Counted from the stretch's first letter, positions 18,501 to 27,483 are shown. The stretch is 64,000 nucleotides of DNA from Halodesulfovibrio aestuarii DSM 17919 = ATCC 29578 (GCF_000384815.1 NZ_ARQF01000021.1:682001-746000), one strand, 5' to 3'. Program-made: numbers and translations. The notes: generated from the sequence alone by a model not told the origin.

Positions 18501-19123
18501 GCCGCGGATGATCGGACTGCTACAGGAACGTCTTCAAGCCCCGCTTCTTTGCAGATTGCGTTGTACGCATCTCGTACGCAACCGGTTACACTGTCAGGCA
18601 ACACTACAGAGAGGATGCCGGCCTGAACCAGTACTGAACGTTTGCGAAGCTGGTCAATTCCTTCTGGAGAAGTAGCAAAACCCTCAACAACGTTGTTTAC
18701 AAAGGTTCTAGTCTTAAGGGTGTTCTGAGTGCCTTCAGCTTCAGCTTCAGCGCGAATTTCTTTAGCGATGTTTCGTACAAACTTCTGCAAGAACTCAGGG
18801 TCTTTGTTAATTTCAGGGTCATTCCAGTCAATTCGGTTGTACTCTTTGTCAACCATGGAGCGAACAAGTGAAGCGTTCACTTTCGTTTCATCCATGAGCT
18901 GGTGGAAGGCTATGGAAGAGATTGCACGAAATTGCGGAGCCCGAATACCGTCAACCTGACTAATAATAGCGGTGTTGTAGTTTTTACCACCAACAAGAAG
19001 CTCTGCTTCTTCGCCAATGGCTACAATATCTGCACCTGTAAGAACTAATTTTTTTTGAAGTTCTACAATCTTAGTCGCTTGTGCTTTAACACTCTTGGAA
19101 TCGTCAGCCTTTTTCTTGGCCAT
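15548..19123 (-). CDS. PEP synthase-like enzyme (PEP/pyruvate-binding dikinase), enlarged form
   Basis: Related to pyruvate,water dikinase, which makes PEP from pyruvate and ATP for gluconeogenesis. Domains in order are: an N-terminal extension; an ATP-grasp PPDK domain (PVAVRSSAAGEDSRKKAFAG near residue 210); a swivelling phosphohistidine domain (GGDTSHAAITSRELGIPAI, His near 525); and a TIM-barrel PEP domain (SIGSNDMTQMVLATDRDN and GFCGQGVSN, Cys near 1027). The catalytic residues are kept, but at 1191 residues it is about 400 longer than E. coli PpsA, with extra N-terminal and central sequence (about 680-850). It lies just downstream of pyruvate carboxylase, behind a hairpin and its own palindromic site. 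Clean ribosome site AGGAGG. Substrate use is inferred. Confidence 0.82.
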   Translation of the reverse strand: MAKKKADDSKSVKAQATKIVELQKKLVLTGADIVAIGEEAELLVGGKNYNTAIISQVDGIRAPQFRAISSIAFHQLMDETKVNASLVRSMVDKEYNRIDWNDPEINKDPEFLQKFVRNIAKEIRAEAEAEGTQNTLKTRTFVNNVVEGFATSPEGIDQLRKRSVLVQAGILSVVLPDSVTGCVRDAYNAICKEAGLEDVPVAVRSSAAGEDSRKKAFAGLQDTYLNIVSENRCVEAYHWDCASAYNLRSMTYRREAILDAMARAEATGDNSIAIKAKEEWAIENTSLSVCIMRMINPVISGTAFSADTATGCRGTDRKDLVSIDASYGLGEAVVGGMVTPDKFYVFQRDDKQEVVIRQMGCKDKKIVYEAKGGTKMVDVPDLEAFRWSLSLAQAEEVARGVRGISIAYGGMIMDTEFCIDDADRLWFVQARPETRWNEEFELHPDTIFMRRLEVDEKAAANAEVILEGNGASRGAGQGRVKYLRSALELNKIIKGDILAAERTDPDMVPGMRIASSILADVGGDTSHAAITSRELGIPAIIGIQRLEVLRNLDGEEITVDGTRGKVYRGLLPLKEVGGEMNLAKLPETKTKVGLILADVGQSLFLSRLRNVTDFEVGLLRAEFMLGNISIHPKALEAYDSGELERVVASKVHELESQLTKVLREQLALGIVGVDFNLREYVGHLTGLSEEIEKLTENEQPRGTDEVLAVHRRMRELDHKLDAYMETATRRFDVLKTSENLEDHISAVMGFSDELMKLTGTDPESTRRKAEIDASVKALTAKAATDPVVMDVIQKVQQVRVEVALTSGLEKEIRDMRSIPENIRTIIKSRGYRSGKEHYVQTLSQGLALFAMAFYGKDIIYRTTDFKSNEYRNLLGGSLFEHFEDNPMLGYRGVSRNIHDWEIEAFKLARGVYGGTNLQIMLPFVRTLEEGRAMRRYLEQVHKLKRGEDGLKIILMSEIPSNAILAKQFIQEFDGFSIGSNDMTQMVLATDRDNASLSHIYDEEDPAVIWAILCTIFTGQKYGKKVGFCGQGVSNSTVLRGLVAIAGIVSASVVPDTYFQTKMDMAEIEQENIKTEQLGQWLGDKYLQKIRVLLNENGYGHILKKYKNAQDILDWYEGEIARLHEQLRESIETPKEKFYRQELEQFRAKFHKPVIYAGWNWEQTVLDALHQAGFASFEEQAVALEAQRKKKW

Positions 19124-19178
19124 CAGTCTTTCCTCCTGGAAGGACTTATCACTTTAAAAAACCGGAAACTATAACTTA

Positions 19179-19194
19179 TAGAGTAAATACTCTA
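19179..19194. promoter_or_regulatory. Perfect palindrome upstream of the PEP-synthase-like gene
   Basis: TAGAGTA-AA-TACTCTA is a perfect 7+2+7 palindrome, 55 nt upstream of the start of the minus-strand dikinase gene and after the pyc hairpin. Its position suits an operator for a dimeric repressor or activator. Confidence 0.45.
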
Positions 19195-19264
19195 CGCCCA
19201 TCGTTAGAATTAGATTTTGATAAACAACTTTTTTTATAGGCAATACCTACACGGTGGTTATTTA

Positions 19265-19292
19265 ATGGAGAGTCCCACTCGGGACTCTCCAT
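19265..19292 (-). terminator. Hairpin after pyruvate carboxylase
   Basis: A perfect 12-bp stem ATGGAGAGTCCC/GGGACTCTCCAT with a 4-nt loop, 40 nt past the pyc stop. The minus-strand tail (TTAAATAA) is only partly U-rich. Probably a terminator separating pyc from the dikinase gene, possibly leaky. Confidence 0.6.
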
Positions 19293-19331
19293 ATTCTCTA
19301 ATCCTTACTCATGCCGAAACATGAGACCCAT

Positions 19332-22300
19332 CTACGCTTCCAGTTTTTCACCACAGAAGGGGCAGAATGCCATGCCTTCCATGGAGAGAGGCTTCTGGCA
19401 AGCCTCGTTGCTGCATCGGCGTGGGATTGGACCAAGCTCAATAAGCAGGTCGCCCTCTTTAACCGGAACCATCATTTTGGTATCTTTGTAGTCAGCAGTT
19501 TTGAGTACACGTTTAACCATAGCATCTGCTGGGCTTACGACTGCTTTTTCCTGTTTCATAATGGAAACGTTGAAGAGTTCTTCACCCTTTTTAACTACAT
19601 CACCCGGATTAACATACATTATCCAGAGATCGCCATTTGATGGCGCAGCTATATGAAGAGGATTGTTTGGATCAGCTTTTTCGCTTCCAGCATGTTCCTC
19701 TTCTTGTGGTGTTGCCACCTGAACGTCGTAACTCATAATATCCGAGTCAAGAACATACCGCACAACGCACTTTCCGTTGTTAGCTGGTGCAGAAATGTGC
19801 AGAATGGTCATTGAATGCGGCTTTGCGTTATCATCAACAAAGTGCAGTTCTCTACCGGTTTCAAGCCCTTCAAACCAGACATCAAGCGGAATGTTGTTCG
19901 GGTTGCCAAAGTCTCGTTTAAATCGGACAGTCTTGAGAGCGTCAGCCGGATGGTTGAGGAACATAATAAATTCCTCGTCTGTTGGCTTACGACGGATCTG
20001 ACTAATGAAATCTGTTTCCTCAGCCGCAAGGTTAAGGTCTTCCAACGTTGTTAATGGAGACGCTTCAGTGCGGGTTGCAATGGCATGTTTCCACTCTGCT
20101 GATCCAAAAGCACTCTGGTATACCCAGTCTGCAGGGAAGCCTAGTGGTAGTTTACCAAATTTACCAAGGAGCAGATCCCGGAATGCATCATTACTATCTT
20201 GATAGATAGCAAGACGCGCTTCTTTCATTTCGTCACTCAATTCACGTTCTTCGAACTTGGTAACGTATTCAAGCACTTCTAACAAGTAGCGAACTTCTTC
20301 TTCGCCACCGCGTTTATATGCGTTGGTTACAGCAAGGAAAGCGGTGTTCCATGTAATTTGGGAACCAGGTGTTACATCATGGTAACGTACAACTTTCCGG
20401 GTTCCGGCAAGGAATTTAAGCATGTAGGGAAGAAGGTGAATATATCCCTGCTTTAATGCGCCTTCCTGTGAAGAGGAAGTTGCACCACCAGGCATCGCAT
20501 GATGTACAACATCATGATCAATTCCCTGAAAGAATGGTGCAGTATATTTGTCGTAATATGGCATGATCTGTTTGAGTGCGAAATTACACTCACGGATCAT
20601 ATCTTTATTAAGATTGGTCTTGAGTCCAAGCTCTTCCTCAATGTATGCCGCAGTGGAAAGCACTTCGCCCTGTCCATACCAGCGAACTGCAGCACCAATG
20701 CCAGTATCGACAATATGTGCGCCAGCTTTAGCAGCTGCGCCCACAGTCGGCACGAAAAGGCCGTCAGTGCAGTGTCTGTGGTAATGGGTAACAAGGGAAG
20801 GCCATTGCTTACGAATTGCAGTAATAAGCTCAGTCACAAAGCGTGGTGGGCATACACCCGCCATATCTTTAAGGCCGAGGATAATCATTTCGGAAGCTCT
20901 TCGTATGCTAACACCCGCTACGTCTGCAACCATTGAAAGAATTGCTTCTGTTACCAACAGGTAGTGCTTAACATCAAAGCCTTTCGCCCATGAAAGAGAT
21001 ATAGCTGGTTCAAAGACTACTTCGTTACGATTCAAAGCTACTTCTGCAAACGGACGCATGTTTTCTACATGGTTCAGGAAGTCGAAGCAGCGAATAACAT
21101 CGTAATGATCACAAATCATCTCACCGGTTGCCCGCATAAGGTTCTGTGGCTGTGGTTTGTAGCCAAGAACGTTTGTTGAGCGGATAAGGATTTGTTTAAG
21201 AGTCTTAGGAGCAAACTGGTTCCACTCTTTTGCTTCGGTGAACGGGTACGTCATGTTGGCAAGCATTGCTACATGGAAATGTGCCCCACCACCGTTTTCG
21301 ATAGAGAAGAATCCACAGTTATCAAGGTATGGGCCAATAATTCTGTCCTCTGCAAGACGGAATCGGTTGCCACTGTTAGACTGCGTGATATCGCGCGGAG
21401 TAGTGTCGCAGAAATGTACGTAGTCTGAGTCTCGTACAAAATCTAACAACGCGGTGCGGTCACCGCGAGGATAAGCAGGCGCAGCCTTTAATACAGGGAG
21501 CTTAATTTTTGGTAATACAGGTTTGAACTCACCGATACGTGGTGTATCCTTCGAACGGTATTCACCAAGCTGCACATGAGGGTTAAAACCCTTTGCAGAA
21601 ATTCCTGCAATCAGTTTGGAGAGGCGTTCAGCTTCAGGAGCCAGATCTGTGTAACAGAGCAGTTCAGGTGTGTTACCAATAAAGTTGGTAGTAAAATCAC
21701 CCTCTCTAAATTTAGGATGACGAATCACCTGCTTAAAGAACGGGATGGTTGTTTTAACACCACCAATGGAGTACTCGTTAAGAGCACGTTCCATAGTTCC
21801 CAGAACTTTTTTCCAACCACGGCCATGAGAGATGAGCAGTGCACCCGCAGAGTCGTAGTTAGACGGGAAGTCGTAGCCGGCAGATAAGTTGGAATCAATA
21901 CGGATGCCAGGTCCACCAGGAGAAATGTATCGAGATATCACACCACAGTTAGGTGCAAAATCATCCTGAGGATCTTCGCAGTTGATACGTAATTGCATCG
22001 CCATCTGGGACGGTGGGAATTCTTCTTCATTAAGACGGAGTTCAGCACCGAATGCAACCGCAATTTGCTCTTCTACAAGGTCGATTCCGTAACGCACTTC
22101 AGTAATACCATGTTCAACCTGCAGACGAGTGTTGACCTCAATAAGATACGGTTCGCCGTTAGGAGTTACAAGGAATTCAACTGTAGCAAGAGAATCGTAT
22201 CCAACAGCCTTAATAAGACTGCGTGAATATTCTTTGAGTCGAGCACGTAGTTCTGGAGTAATAAGTTCAGAAGGAGATGGAGTAATCTCTACCAGCTTCT

Positions 22301-23039
22301 GGTGGTTACGTTGAATACTGCAATCACGTTCGTCAAATGCAAATACGTTTCCGTGTTTGTCGCTGATTACCTGAATTTCGATATGGCGCGCGGATGCAAG
22401 GAATTTTTCGATATACAGACGTGGGTTACCGAAAGATGCTTGCGCCATTGTAGACGCTTTAACAAAAGCACTTTCAAGTTCATCTTGAGTCTGAATTAAG
22501 AAAATACCACGGCCTCCACCGCCACCTTCTGCTTTGAGCATAATCGGGAAGCCGATTTCATCGCAGAATTTACGTGCGGTTGGAATATCCACAGAACCTT
22601 CGGAACCCGGTACAACAGGTACACCAAGTTTTTGTGCAAGAGAACGAACCTGTACTTTGTTACCAAGCAGGTTCATTGACTCCGCTGTGGAACCAATAAA
22701 GATGATGCCTTCTTCGGCACATCTTGTCGGGAATTTGTGATCTTCAGAGGCAAAGCCCCAACCCGGGTGAATAGCAACTACGCCGCGTTTTTTTGCCAGA
22801 CTAATAATTCTGTCAATATCAAGGTACGCTCGAGGGTCAGAACCAAGTAAAAGAAGTTCTTGAGCGGCTGATGCGGCAGGAGACGTTTTATCAATATCTG
22901 TAGCCGTCATTATAGCTACAGCATCAAAACGCTCGCGAATTGAGCGACAAATACGACGGGCAGGAATGCCCCTGTTAGCAACCAAAATTGGTTTGCCTTT
23001 CACTTCTTCCAAAATCTGTTTAAACGTCTTAATCGCCAT
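19332..23039 (-). CDS. pyc: Pyruvate carboxylase with C-terminal zinc-ribbon tail
   Basis: Carboxylates pyruvate to oxaloacetate with biotin and ATP. The 1235-residue single chain holds biotin carboxylase (GGGGGRGIF glycine loop, EVNTRLQVEHG), carboxyltransferase (FCDTTPRDITQS, HYHRHCTDG) and a biotinyl domain. The biotin site is K1162 in SIMKQE, not the usual AMKM. Unusually, after the biotinyl domain the chain continues with four cysteines (about 1209, 1214, 1226 and 1229; RRCSNEACQK and FCPFCGEKL) that look like a rubredoxin-type zinc ribbon. The biotin ligase gene lies 62 nt upstream on the same strand, and the PEP-synthase-like gene downstream: an anaplerotic/gluconeogenic set. Confidence 0.93.
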   Translation of the reverse strand: MAIKTFKQILEEVKGKPILVANRGIPARRICRSIRERFDAVAIMTATDIDKTSPAASAAQELLLLGSDPRAYLDIDRIISLAKKRGVVAIHPGWGFASEDHKFPTRCAEEGIIFIGSTAESMNLLGNKVQVRSLAQKLGVPVVPGSEGSVDIPTARKFCDEIGFPIMLKAEGGGGGRGIFLIQTQDELESAFVKASTMAQASFGNPRLYIEKFLASARHIEIQVISDKHGNVFAFDERDCSIQRNHQKLVEITPSPSELITPELRARLKEYSRSLIKAVGYDSLATVEFLVTPNGEPYLIEVNTRLQVEHGITEVRYGIDLVEEQIAVAFGAELRLNEEEFPPSQMAMQLRINCEDPQDDFAPNCGVISRYISPGGPGIRIDSNLSAGYDFPSNYDSAGALLISHGRGWKKVLGTMERALNEYSIGGVKTTIPFFKQVIRHPKFREGDFTTNFIGNTPELLCYTDLAPEAERLSKLIAGISAKGFNPHVQLGEYRSKDTPRIGEFKPVLPKIKLPVLKAAPAYPRGDRTALLDFVRDSDYVHFCDTTPRDITQSNSGNRFRLAEDRIIGPYLDNCGFFSIENGGGAHFHVAMLANMTYPFTEAKEWNQFAPKTLKQILIRSTNVLGYKPQPQNLMRATGEMICDHYDVIRCFDFLNHVENMRPFAEVALNRNEVVFEPAISLSWAKGFDVKHYLLVTEAILSMVADVAGVSIRRASEMIILGLKDMAGVCPPRFVTELITAIRKQWPSLVTHYHRHCTDGLFVPTVGAAAKAGAHIVDTGIGAAVRWYGQGEVLSTAAYIEEELGLKTNLNKDMIRECNFALKQIMPYYDKYTAPFFQGIDHDVVHHAMPGGATSSSQEGALKQGYIHLLPYMLKFLAGTRKVVRYHDVTPGSQITWNTAFLAVTNAYKRGGEEEVRYLLEVLEYVTKFEERELSDEMKEARLAIYQDSNDAFRDLLLGKFGKLPLGFPADWVYQSAFGSAEWKHAIATRTEASPLTTLEDLNLAAEETDFISQIRRKPTDEEFIMFLNHPADALKTVRFKRDFGNPNNIPLDVWFEGLETGRELHFVDDNAKPHSMTILHISAPANNGKCVVRYVLDSDIMSYDVQVATPQEEEHAGSEKADPNNPLHIAAPSNGDLWIMYVNPGDVVKKGEELFNVSIMKQEKAVVSPADAMVKRVLKTADYKDTKMMVPVKEGDLLIELGPIPRRCSNEACQKPLSMEGMAFCPFCGEKLEA

Positions 23040-23101
23040 TCAATCCTCGTTATGCAGCGTCGGTGACATTTTGCAAATAAATAACCCATCGGGTGAACTA
23101 A

Positions 23102-23992
23102 TCACGGGTGGAGGGAAATACTACCGGAATGGATGATCTTCTCGCCGTTTTTTTGACGGATCCGAAGACCACCATCTTGAGAAATACCCATTATCCTGCC
23201 CGACCGATTGATTAGATCACTTCCATGGATCCATACATTTCGCCCCAGCCAAGCAAGTTGTTTTTCAACACTCGAAATTAATTTCGCGGTAGTATACTGA
23301 ACAACCAGTGAGTTGTAGCAAAAATGCATGTAGTCTACAAGTGTCTGCCACAGCTGTAATACCGGCACTGGTTGTTCTTTTTTGCACAAACAGTCTGCAG
23401 GAACAGCCCATTCGTTCCGCAAACGTTCTGTTGGAGGGTGTGAATGGACGTTCAGCCCAATCCCGGCCACTAATACACCTGACCTCTCTTCCAACAGAAT
23501 ACCGCCAATTTTTTTATCATCTACTAAAATATCATTAGGCCACTTTATATGTGCATTATAATCTAATTTTTGCAATGCACTTGCTAACAGCAATCCAATA
23601 ACCAATGAACCAAGCTCATTAGCGAAAAAACCTGTCGCGGGTAGCCGCATTGCAGCATAAATATTACCTTCCGGTGAATCCCACGCGCGCCGCAATTGTC
23701 CACGGCCACTCTGCTGCCGTAGTGCTAAAACGGAATCCCATTCTTCAAGTAGCTCTTTTTCATGTAAAATACGTGCCACATCTAATGCTGAACTGCATTC
23801 TCCACATAAATATATGTTTGCTGGGAAATATGGCAAGATGGAGCTGTGCATGGACAGGTTGCCAAAGCAAGATTTTTCCCACGATTGTTTTTTTAAGGAC
23901 TCCCAGCAGATATGGGAATTCGCCATTTCTTCGGGGGTGATTCCGGAAACAACATCAGGAATTTCATTATGTAAAACAAAGCAGGTGTGCAT
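23102..23992 (-). CDS. birA: Biotin--protein ligase
   Basis: Activates biotin as biotinyl-5'-AMP and attaches it to acceptor lysines. Motifs are LRQQSGRGQLRRAW (biotinyl-AMP loop), LKWPND-type IKWPNDILVDDKKIGGILLE and GIGLNVHSHP. The N-terminal 90 residues lack a helix-turn-helix, so this is a ligase without the BirA repressor function. It lies directly upstream of pyc, its likely main substrate, and is divergent from cca. 296 residues. Confidence 0.9.
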   Translation of the reverse strand: MHTCFVLHNEIPDVVSGITPEEMANSHICWESLKKQSWEKSCFGNLSMHSSILPYFPANIYLCGECSSALDVARILHEKELLEEWDSVLALRQQSGRGQLRRAWDSPEGNIYAAMRLPATGFFANELGSLVIGLLLASALQKLDYNAHIKWPNDILVDDKKIGGILLEERSGVLVAGIGLNVHSHPPTERLRNEWAVPADCLCKKEQPVPVLQLWQTLVDYMHFCYNSLVVQYTTAKLISSVEKQLAWLGRNVWIHGSDLINRSGRIMGISQDGGLRIRQKNGEKIIHSGSISLHP

Positions 23993-24064
23993 AGATTGTC
24001 CGTACGTTCAATAACCGGATAGGTTTTTCTTGGAAACTTTCTTTGCATGCAGTATGACAAAGAG

Positions 24065-25171
24065 ATGAAATTTTATTTAGTTGGTGGCGCTGTGCGAGAT
24101 ATGTTGCTTGGTATCTCTCCTAAAGAATATGACTTTGTATTCTCAGGAACCGTTAATGATTTTATAAGCTGCAATCCCACAGCGCGCAAGGCTGGAAATG
24201 ATTTTGGCATCTGCATTCTTCACGGTATCGAGTACGCCCCCATACGAGGTAAAACAATTGAAGAAGATCTTACCTTTCGAGATCTTACGATCAATGCCTT
24301 AGCGTTGGATGATGCTGCGCGCCTCTACTCTTTGCCACAAACGTTGCATGATCTTGAAAAAAAAATACTTCGCCATGCATCAGAAACTGCATTTATTCAA
24401 GATCCGCTTCGTGTTTTTCGTGTAGCGCGCTTTGCAGCAGATTTACCAGATTTTACTGTGCACCCCGGTACTCTTGCACGGATGAGGTATGTGGCTGAAC
24501 TGGGATTGTTAGAGCATTTAACTCCGGAACGTGTAGGTGCAGAACTTTTAAAAGCTCTGTCTTCCATTCAACCGGGGAGATTTTTACACATTTTGGATGA
24601 AGCAAAATGTCTAACTCCATGGTTTTCAGAGTTGAGCTGTATGTCTTCAGTACCTGCCGGACCTATACCCTACCATCATGGCGACTGCCTTGCACATATT
24701 GTGAACACCGTTAATTATTGCAAAAATGATGTAACTGCACGTTATATGGCGCTTTGTCATGATTTAGGAAAACAGGAAACTAAAAAAGAAATTCTTCCAC
24801 GTCACATTGGCCATGAAAAAAGTGGTGAACAACTGGCGGTATGTTTAGGAAAACGTCTTAAGCTTTCGGCGCATCTAATTAGAGCAGGTGCAGTAGCGGC
24901 ACGACAGCACATGAAGGGAGCTCGGTATTCCGTACTTCGGCCTGGTACGAAGGTTGACCTACTTTATTCGCTTCATAACCAGCGTATTTTTAAATCATTT
25001 TTTATGATGGTTGAGGCCGACTCTGGTGTAAATTACCTGCCTCAAGCACAGGAAGAGCTCAAAGTTTTACTTTCAGTTTCTTTACCTCCTGAACAGCAGA
25101 ATTTAGGAGCCGAGTCTGGCAGGCGTTTGCGAGAGCTCCGGTGCATGGCATTGAGTTCAATGCAGCCTTAA
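24065..25171 (+). CDS. cca: CCA tRNA nucleotidyltransferase with HD domain
   Basis: Adds or repairs the 3' CCA end of tRNAs. The class II nucleotidyltransferase head has YLVGGAVRDMLLG, the catalytic pair in EYDFVFSG, and RDLTINALALDD with the RRD-like nucleotide site. The C-terminal half has an HD phosphohydrolase motif (MALCHDLGKQETKKE), as in gamma-proteobacterial Cca. ATG 24065 matches the usual MKxYLVGGAVRD start; ATG 24047 would add six residues and cannot be excluded. The later ERVGAELLKAL is the conserved tRNA-binding region. Confidence 0.92.
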   Translation: MKFYLVGGAVRDMLLGISPKEYDFVFSGTVNDFISCNPTARKAGNDFGICILHGIEYAPIRGKTIEEDLTFRDLTINALALDDAARLYSLPQTLHDLEKKILRHASETAFIQDPLRVFRVARFAADLPDFTVHPGTLARMRYVAELGLLEHLTPERVGAELLKALSSIQPGRFLHILDEAKCLTPWFSELSCMSSVPAGPIPYHHGDCLAHIVNTVNYCKNDVTARYMALCHDLGKQETKKEILPRHIGHEKSGEQLAVCLGKRLKLSAHLIRAGAVAARQHMKGARYSVLRPGTKVDLLYSLHNQRIFKSFFMMVEADSGVNYLPQAQEELKVLLSVSLPPEQQNLGAESGRRLRELRCMALSSMQP

Positions 25172-25200
25172 ATGTTTTTCCTTACTTCTAGGTTTATTCA

Positions 25201-25236
25201 AATAAAAAGCCCCGAAGAGTTACTCTTCGGGGCTTT
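25201..25236 (-). terminator. Terminator after ppaC
   Basis: A perfect 14-bp stem AAAGCCCCGAAGAG (25206-25219) with its complement (25223-25236) and a TTA loop. On the minus strand it is followed by TTATT. It ends the long rpoN-to-ppaC unit and may also stop cca readthrough. Confidence 0.85.
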
Positions 25237-25257
25237 GAAATCAAGGAAAGTTACCTA

Positions 25258-26172
25258 CTATTTGAAAGCTTTTTCAAAGTTAGGAACAACCTGTTTTTTA
25301 CGGCTCATTACGCCGTCAAGCCATACGGATTCGCTACCAGCTACACCGAAAGCTTTTTCAACTACGGAAGCATCATCAGAGCAGATGAGCATTTCGGAGC
25401 CTTCTTTCATGATGTCTGTGAGAAGAAGGAATACGGAATGACGACCGTCTGCTTTAACTTTAGCAATTTCTTCTTTAAGACCAGCTTTTACGCTGTCGAG
25501 AAGAGAAAGATCAACAACTTCGAGCTGGCCGATGCCAACTTTGTTGCCGTTCATGTCAAAGTCTTTGTAATCACGGAAAACAAGTTCTTCCATGGTTGCG
25601 CCATCTACTGCAGACTTAACTTTGAACATTTCCATACCGAGAGCTGTTGTGTCGGCAACGCCAGCCATTTTAGCGAGAGCTTCTACAGCCACTTTATCAG
25701 CTTCGGTGCAAGTTACAGACTTGAACATTACAGTATCAGAAAGAATAGCGCAAAGCATGCCGCCTGCAATGCCAGCAGGGATTTCAAGGCCGTAGTGGTC
25801 GTAGAAACCTTTGATTGCGGTACAACCACAACCTACAGGCCATACCCACATTTCAAGTGGATTTGAGGTGGTGATGTCACCCAGTTTGTGGTGATCAATT
25901 ACGCCACAGATTTCTGCTTCGTCGATATCTGCTGGAAGCTGCGCTTTATCAGAGGTATCTACGAGCCATACTTGCTGACCTGCAACAGAAGTTACAACTT
26001 CTGGAGCGGTAAGGCCAAATTTTTCTAAAACAAAAGCAGATTCAGGGGTAACTTCGCCCTGCGCTACTGCTTTAGCTTCGATGCCACGTTTATTGAGTGC
26101 ATCCGCAACAGCGATTGCAGAAATAATAGAGTCGGTGTCCGGGTTCATATGTCCCATTACGAGTACTGCCAT
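25258..26172 (-). CDS. ppaC: Manganese-dependent inorganic pyrophosphatase (family II)
   Basis: Hydrolyses pyrophosphate, which dissimilatory sulfate activation makes in large amounts, so it pulls sulfate reduction forward. The DHH-family motifs are intact: GHMNPDTDSI, VDTSD and DHHKLGD. The C-terminal DHHA2 domain ends in VWLDGVMSRKKQVVPNFEKAF. ATG 26172 (304 residues) has CTGGAGGAA upstream; the frame stays open beyond it without a ribosome site. It is the last gene downstream of the PTS set. Confidence 0.95.
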   Translation of the reverse strand: MAVLVMGHMNPDTDSIISAIAVADALNKRGIEAKAVAQGEVTPESAFVLEKFGLTAPEVVTSVAGQQVWLVDTSDKAQLPADIDEAEICGVIDHHKLGDITTSNPLEMWVWPVGCGCTAIKGFYDHYGLEIPAGIAGGMLCAILSDTVMFKSVTCTEADKVAVEALAKMAGVADTTALGMEMFKVKSAVDGATMEELVFRDYKDFDMNGNKVGIGQLEVVDLSLLDSVKAGLKEEIAKVKADGRHSVFLLLTDIMKEGSEMLICSDDASVVEKAFGVAGSESVWLDGVMSRKKQVVPNFEKAFK

Positions 26173-26309
26173 GGTAATTTCCTCCAGAAATTGTTGTAAC
26201 GCGTTGTTCACGCTTATTTCCAAACTGAGTTTGTGACAGATAGCACAAAGCAAATCCGCTGCCAAGTAGTACTGTGTGACTTAGTGCATTTTTTTTCTTA
26301 CGTGGAATC

Positions 26310-27021
26310 TTACAAATTGGTAATAACTACCACGCTAAAGAGGAAAAAAAAGAAGGAATAATAGGCGCGCCGAACTCTGAGAGAAAGTACCCCACCAAGA
26401 GTTGCAAAGAACCATAAATAGCTCCATGAAAGACCTGAACATTCAATGATGGAGCCGTGGACGTCGTATGCGACGGAGATCGTGCCAATTAGCACAAGCA
26501 GGTAGATAAAGAAGAAAACAAAATTGATACTGACCGTTTGAAGCAAGGCTTTGCTTATAATTTTATGCAAAAAAAGTTCTTCATCAACGTCGAATTCTGT
26601 TTTTTTAAGTGCAAGCAGCTTATTATGATGCTTATTATGTCGTTGGCGAAGAGCCTGATCCAGATGTGGGCTGATCAAGGCGGCTGGCATGGACAGTACC
26701 ATGGGAATTACGAGCTGAGATGGGAATTGCAAAGAAAAAAAGCTGGCTGTGGCTAGGGTTGCAACTAGTGATGCAGTTCCATTAGGTGGGATATATGTTC
26801 CAACTGGAAAAAGATCGAGCCAAAAAAGCTCGAAGAAAATAGCTGCAGGGAGCGCTAACTCCCATTCTCCTGTTATGATCGCCCAGAAAAAGCCGATAGC
26901 TAACGGGCGCTCAACAAAACCTAAATTAACATTGGTTCGCAGCAGAGCCAGAATGGCAAAAAAAAAGCGTAGCCACTAAGCCAAGGAATTGAGGAAGATT
27001 GAATAACAGGAAAAACAACAT
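26310..27021 (-). pseudogene. Mannose-family PTS IIC membrane component, frameshifted at an A9 tract
   Basis: The frame from ATG 27021 (MLFFLLFNLPQFLGLVATLF) matches the N-terminus of a EIIC-Man protein but leaves frame at nine A (26958-26966). Removing one base joins it to a long second part in frame (AILALLRTNVNLGFVERPLA, FFELFWLDLFPVGTYIPPNG, then the region ending VVVITNL at 26310), giving 236 residues with several membrane helices and the family's conserved acidic/PNG region. It starts a few bases after the IIB gene. The single-base change may be real inactivation, slippage-corrected expression, or a homopolymer sequencing error. An ATG four bases upstream (27025) opens a third frame that stops quickly. 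Confidence 0.85.
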
Positions 27022-27027
27022 CCATTA

Positions 27028-27483
27028 CTATAACCCCTTAATCTGTAATGGTTGGTTTGGCACGCAGCGAAAATCGAGAATAATCTCGTGATTAGCAAAA
27101 AATTTCAGACACTCTTGGTCGTGATCTGAAACTGCTATGTGGTCGCAGAGTTGTTTTTTACCCGGCGCATAGTGCAAATTTCCTATGTTAATTGAGTCAA
27201 AGGAAAAACCTTGATCATGGATACGCTTTGCATCGTCACAATCTGCGACGATGATAAGTGTGTCCTGAAGGTTGTTGCTTTGAGCGTAGCCCATAATTTC
27301 TGTAATATGGATGAAATCTACAGAAATTCGATCTGGAATCGCGAGTGTTGCAATTTGTTGACGCAATGCATCATCTGCAAAGTCATCGTTCACGACAAGC
27401 AGATTTTTGGCATTGGTATATGGAATCCAAGTTTCAATTACCTGCCCATGGATCAAACGGTTATCAATGCGAATCCAAGCCAT
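27028..27483 (-). CDS. PTS mannose/fructose/sorbose-family IIB component
   Basis: Cytoplasmic phosphocarrier that takes phosphate from IIA. The 151-residue protein has RIDNRLIHGQV, with phospho-accepting H12, and the typical VVNDDFADD and MGYAQSN regions. It lies 3 nt after IIA and just before the frameshifted IIC. Sulfate reducers of this group rarely grow on sugars, so it may work in regulation rather than sugar uptake (inference). Confidence 0.9.
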   Translation of the reverse strand: MAWIRIDNRLIHGQVIETWIPYTNAKNLLVVNDDFADDALRQQIATLAIPDRISVDFIHITEIMGYAQSNNLQDTLIIVADCDDAKRIHDQGFSFDSINIGNLHYAPGKKQLCDHIAVSDHDQECLKFFANHEIILDFRCVPNQPLQIKGL

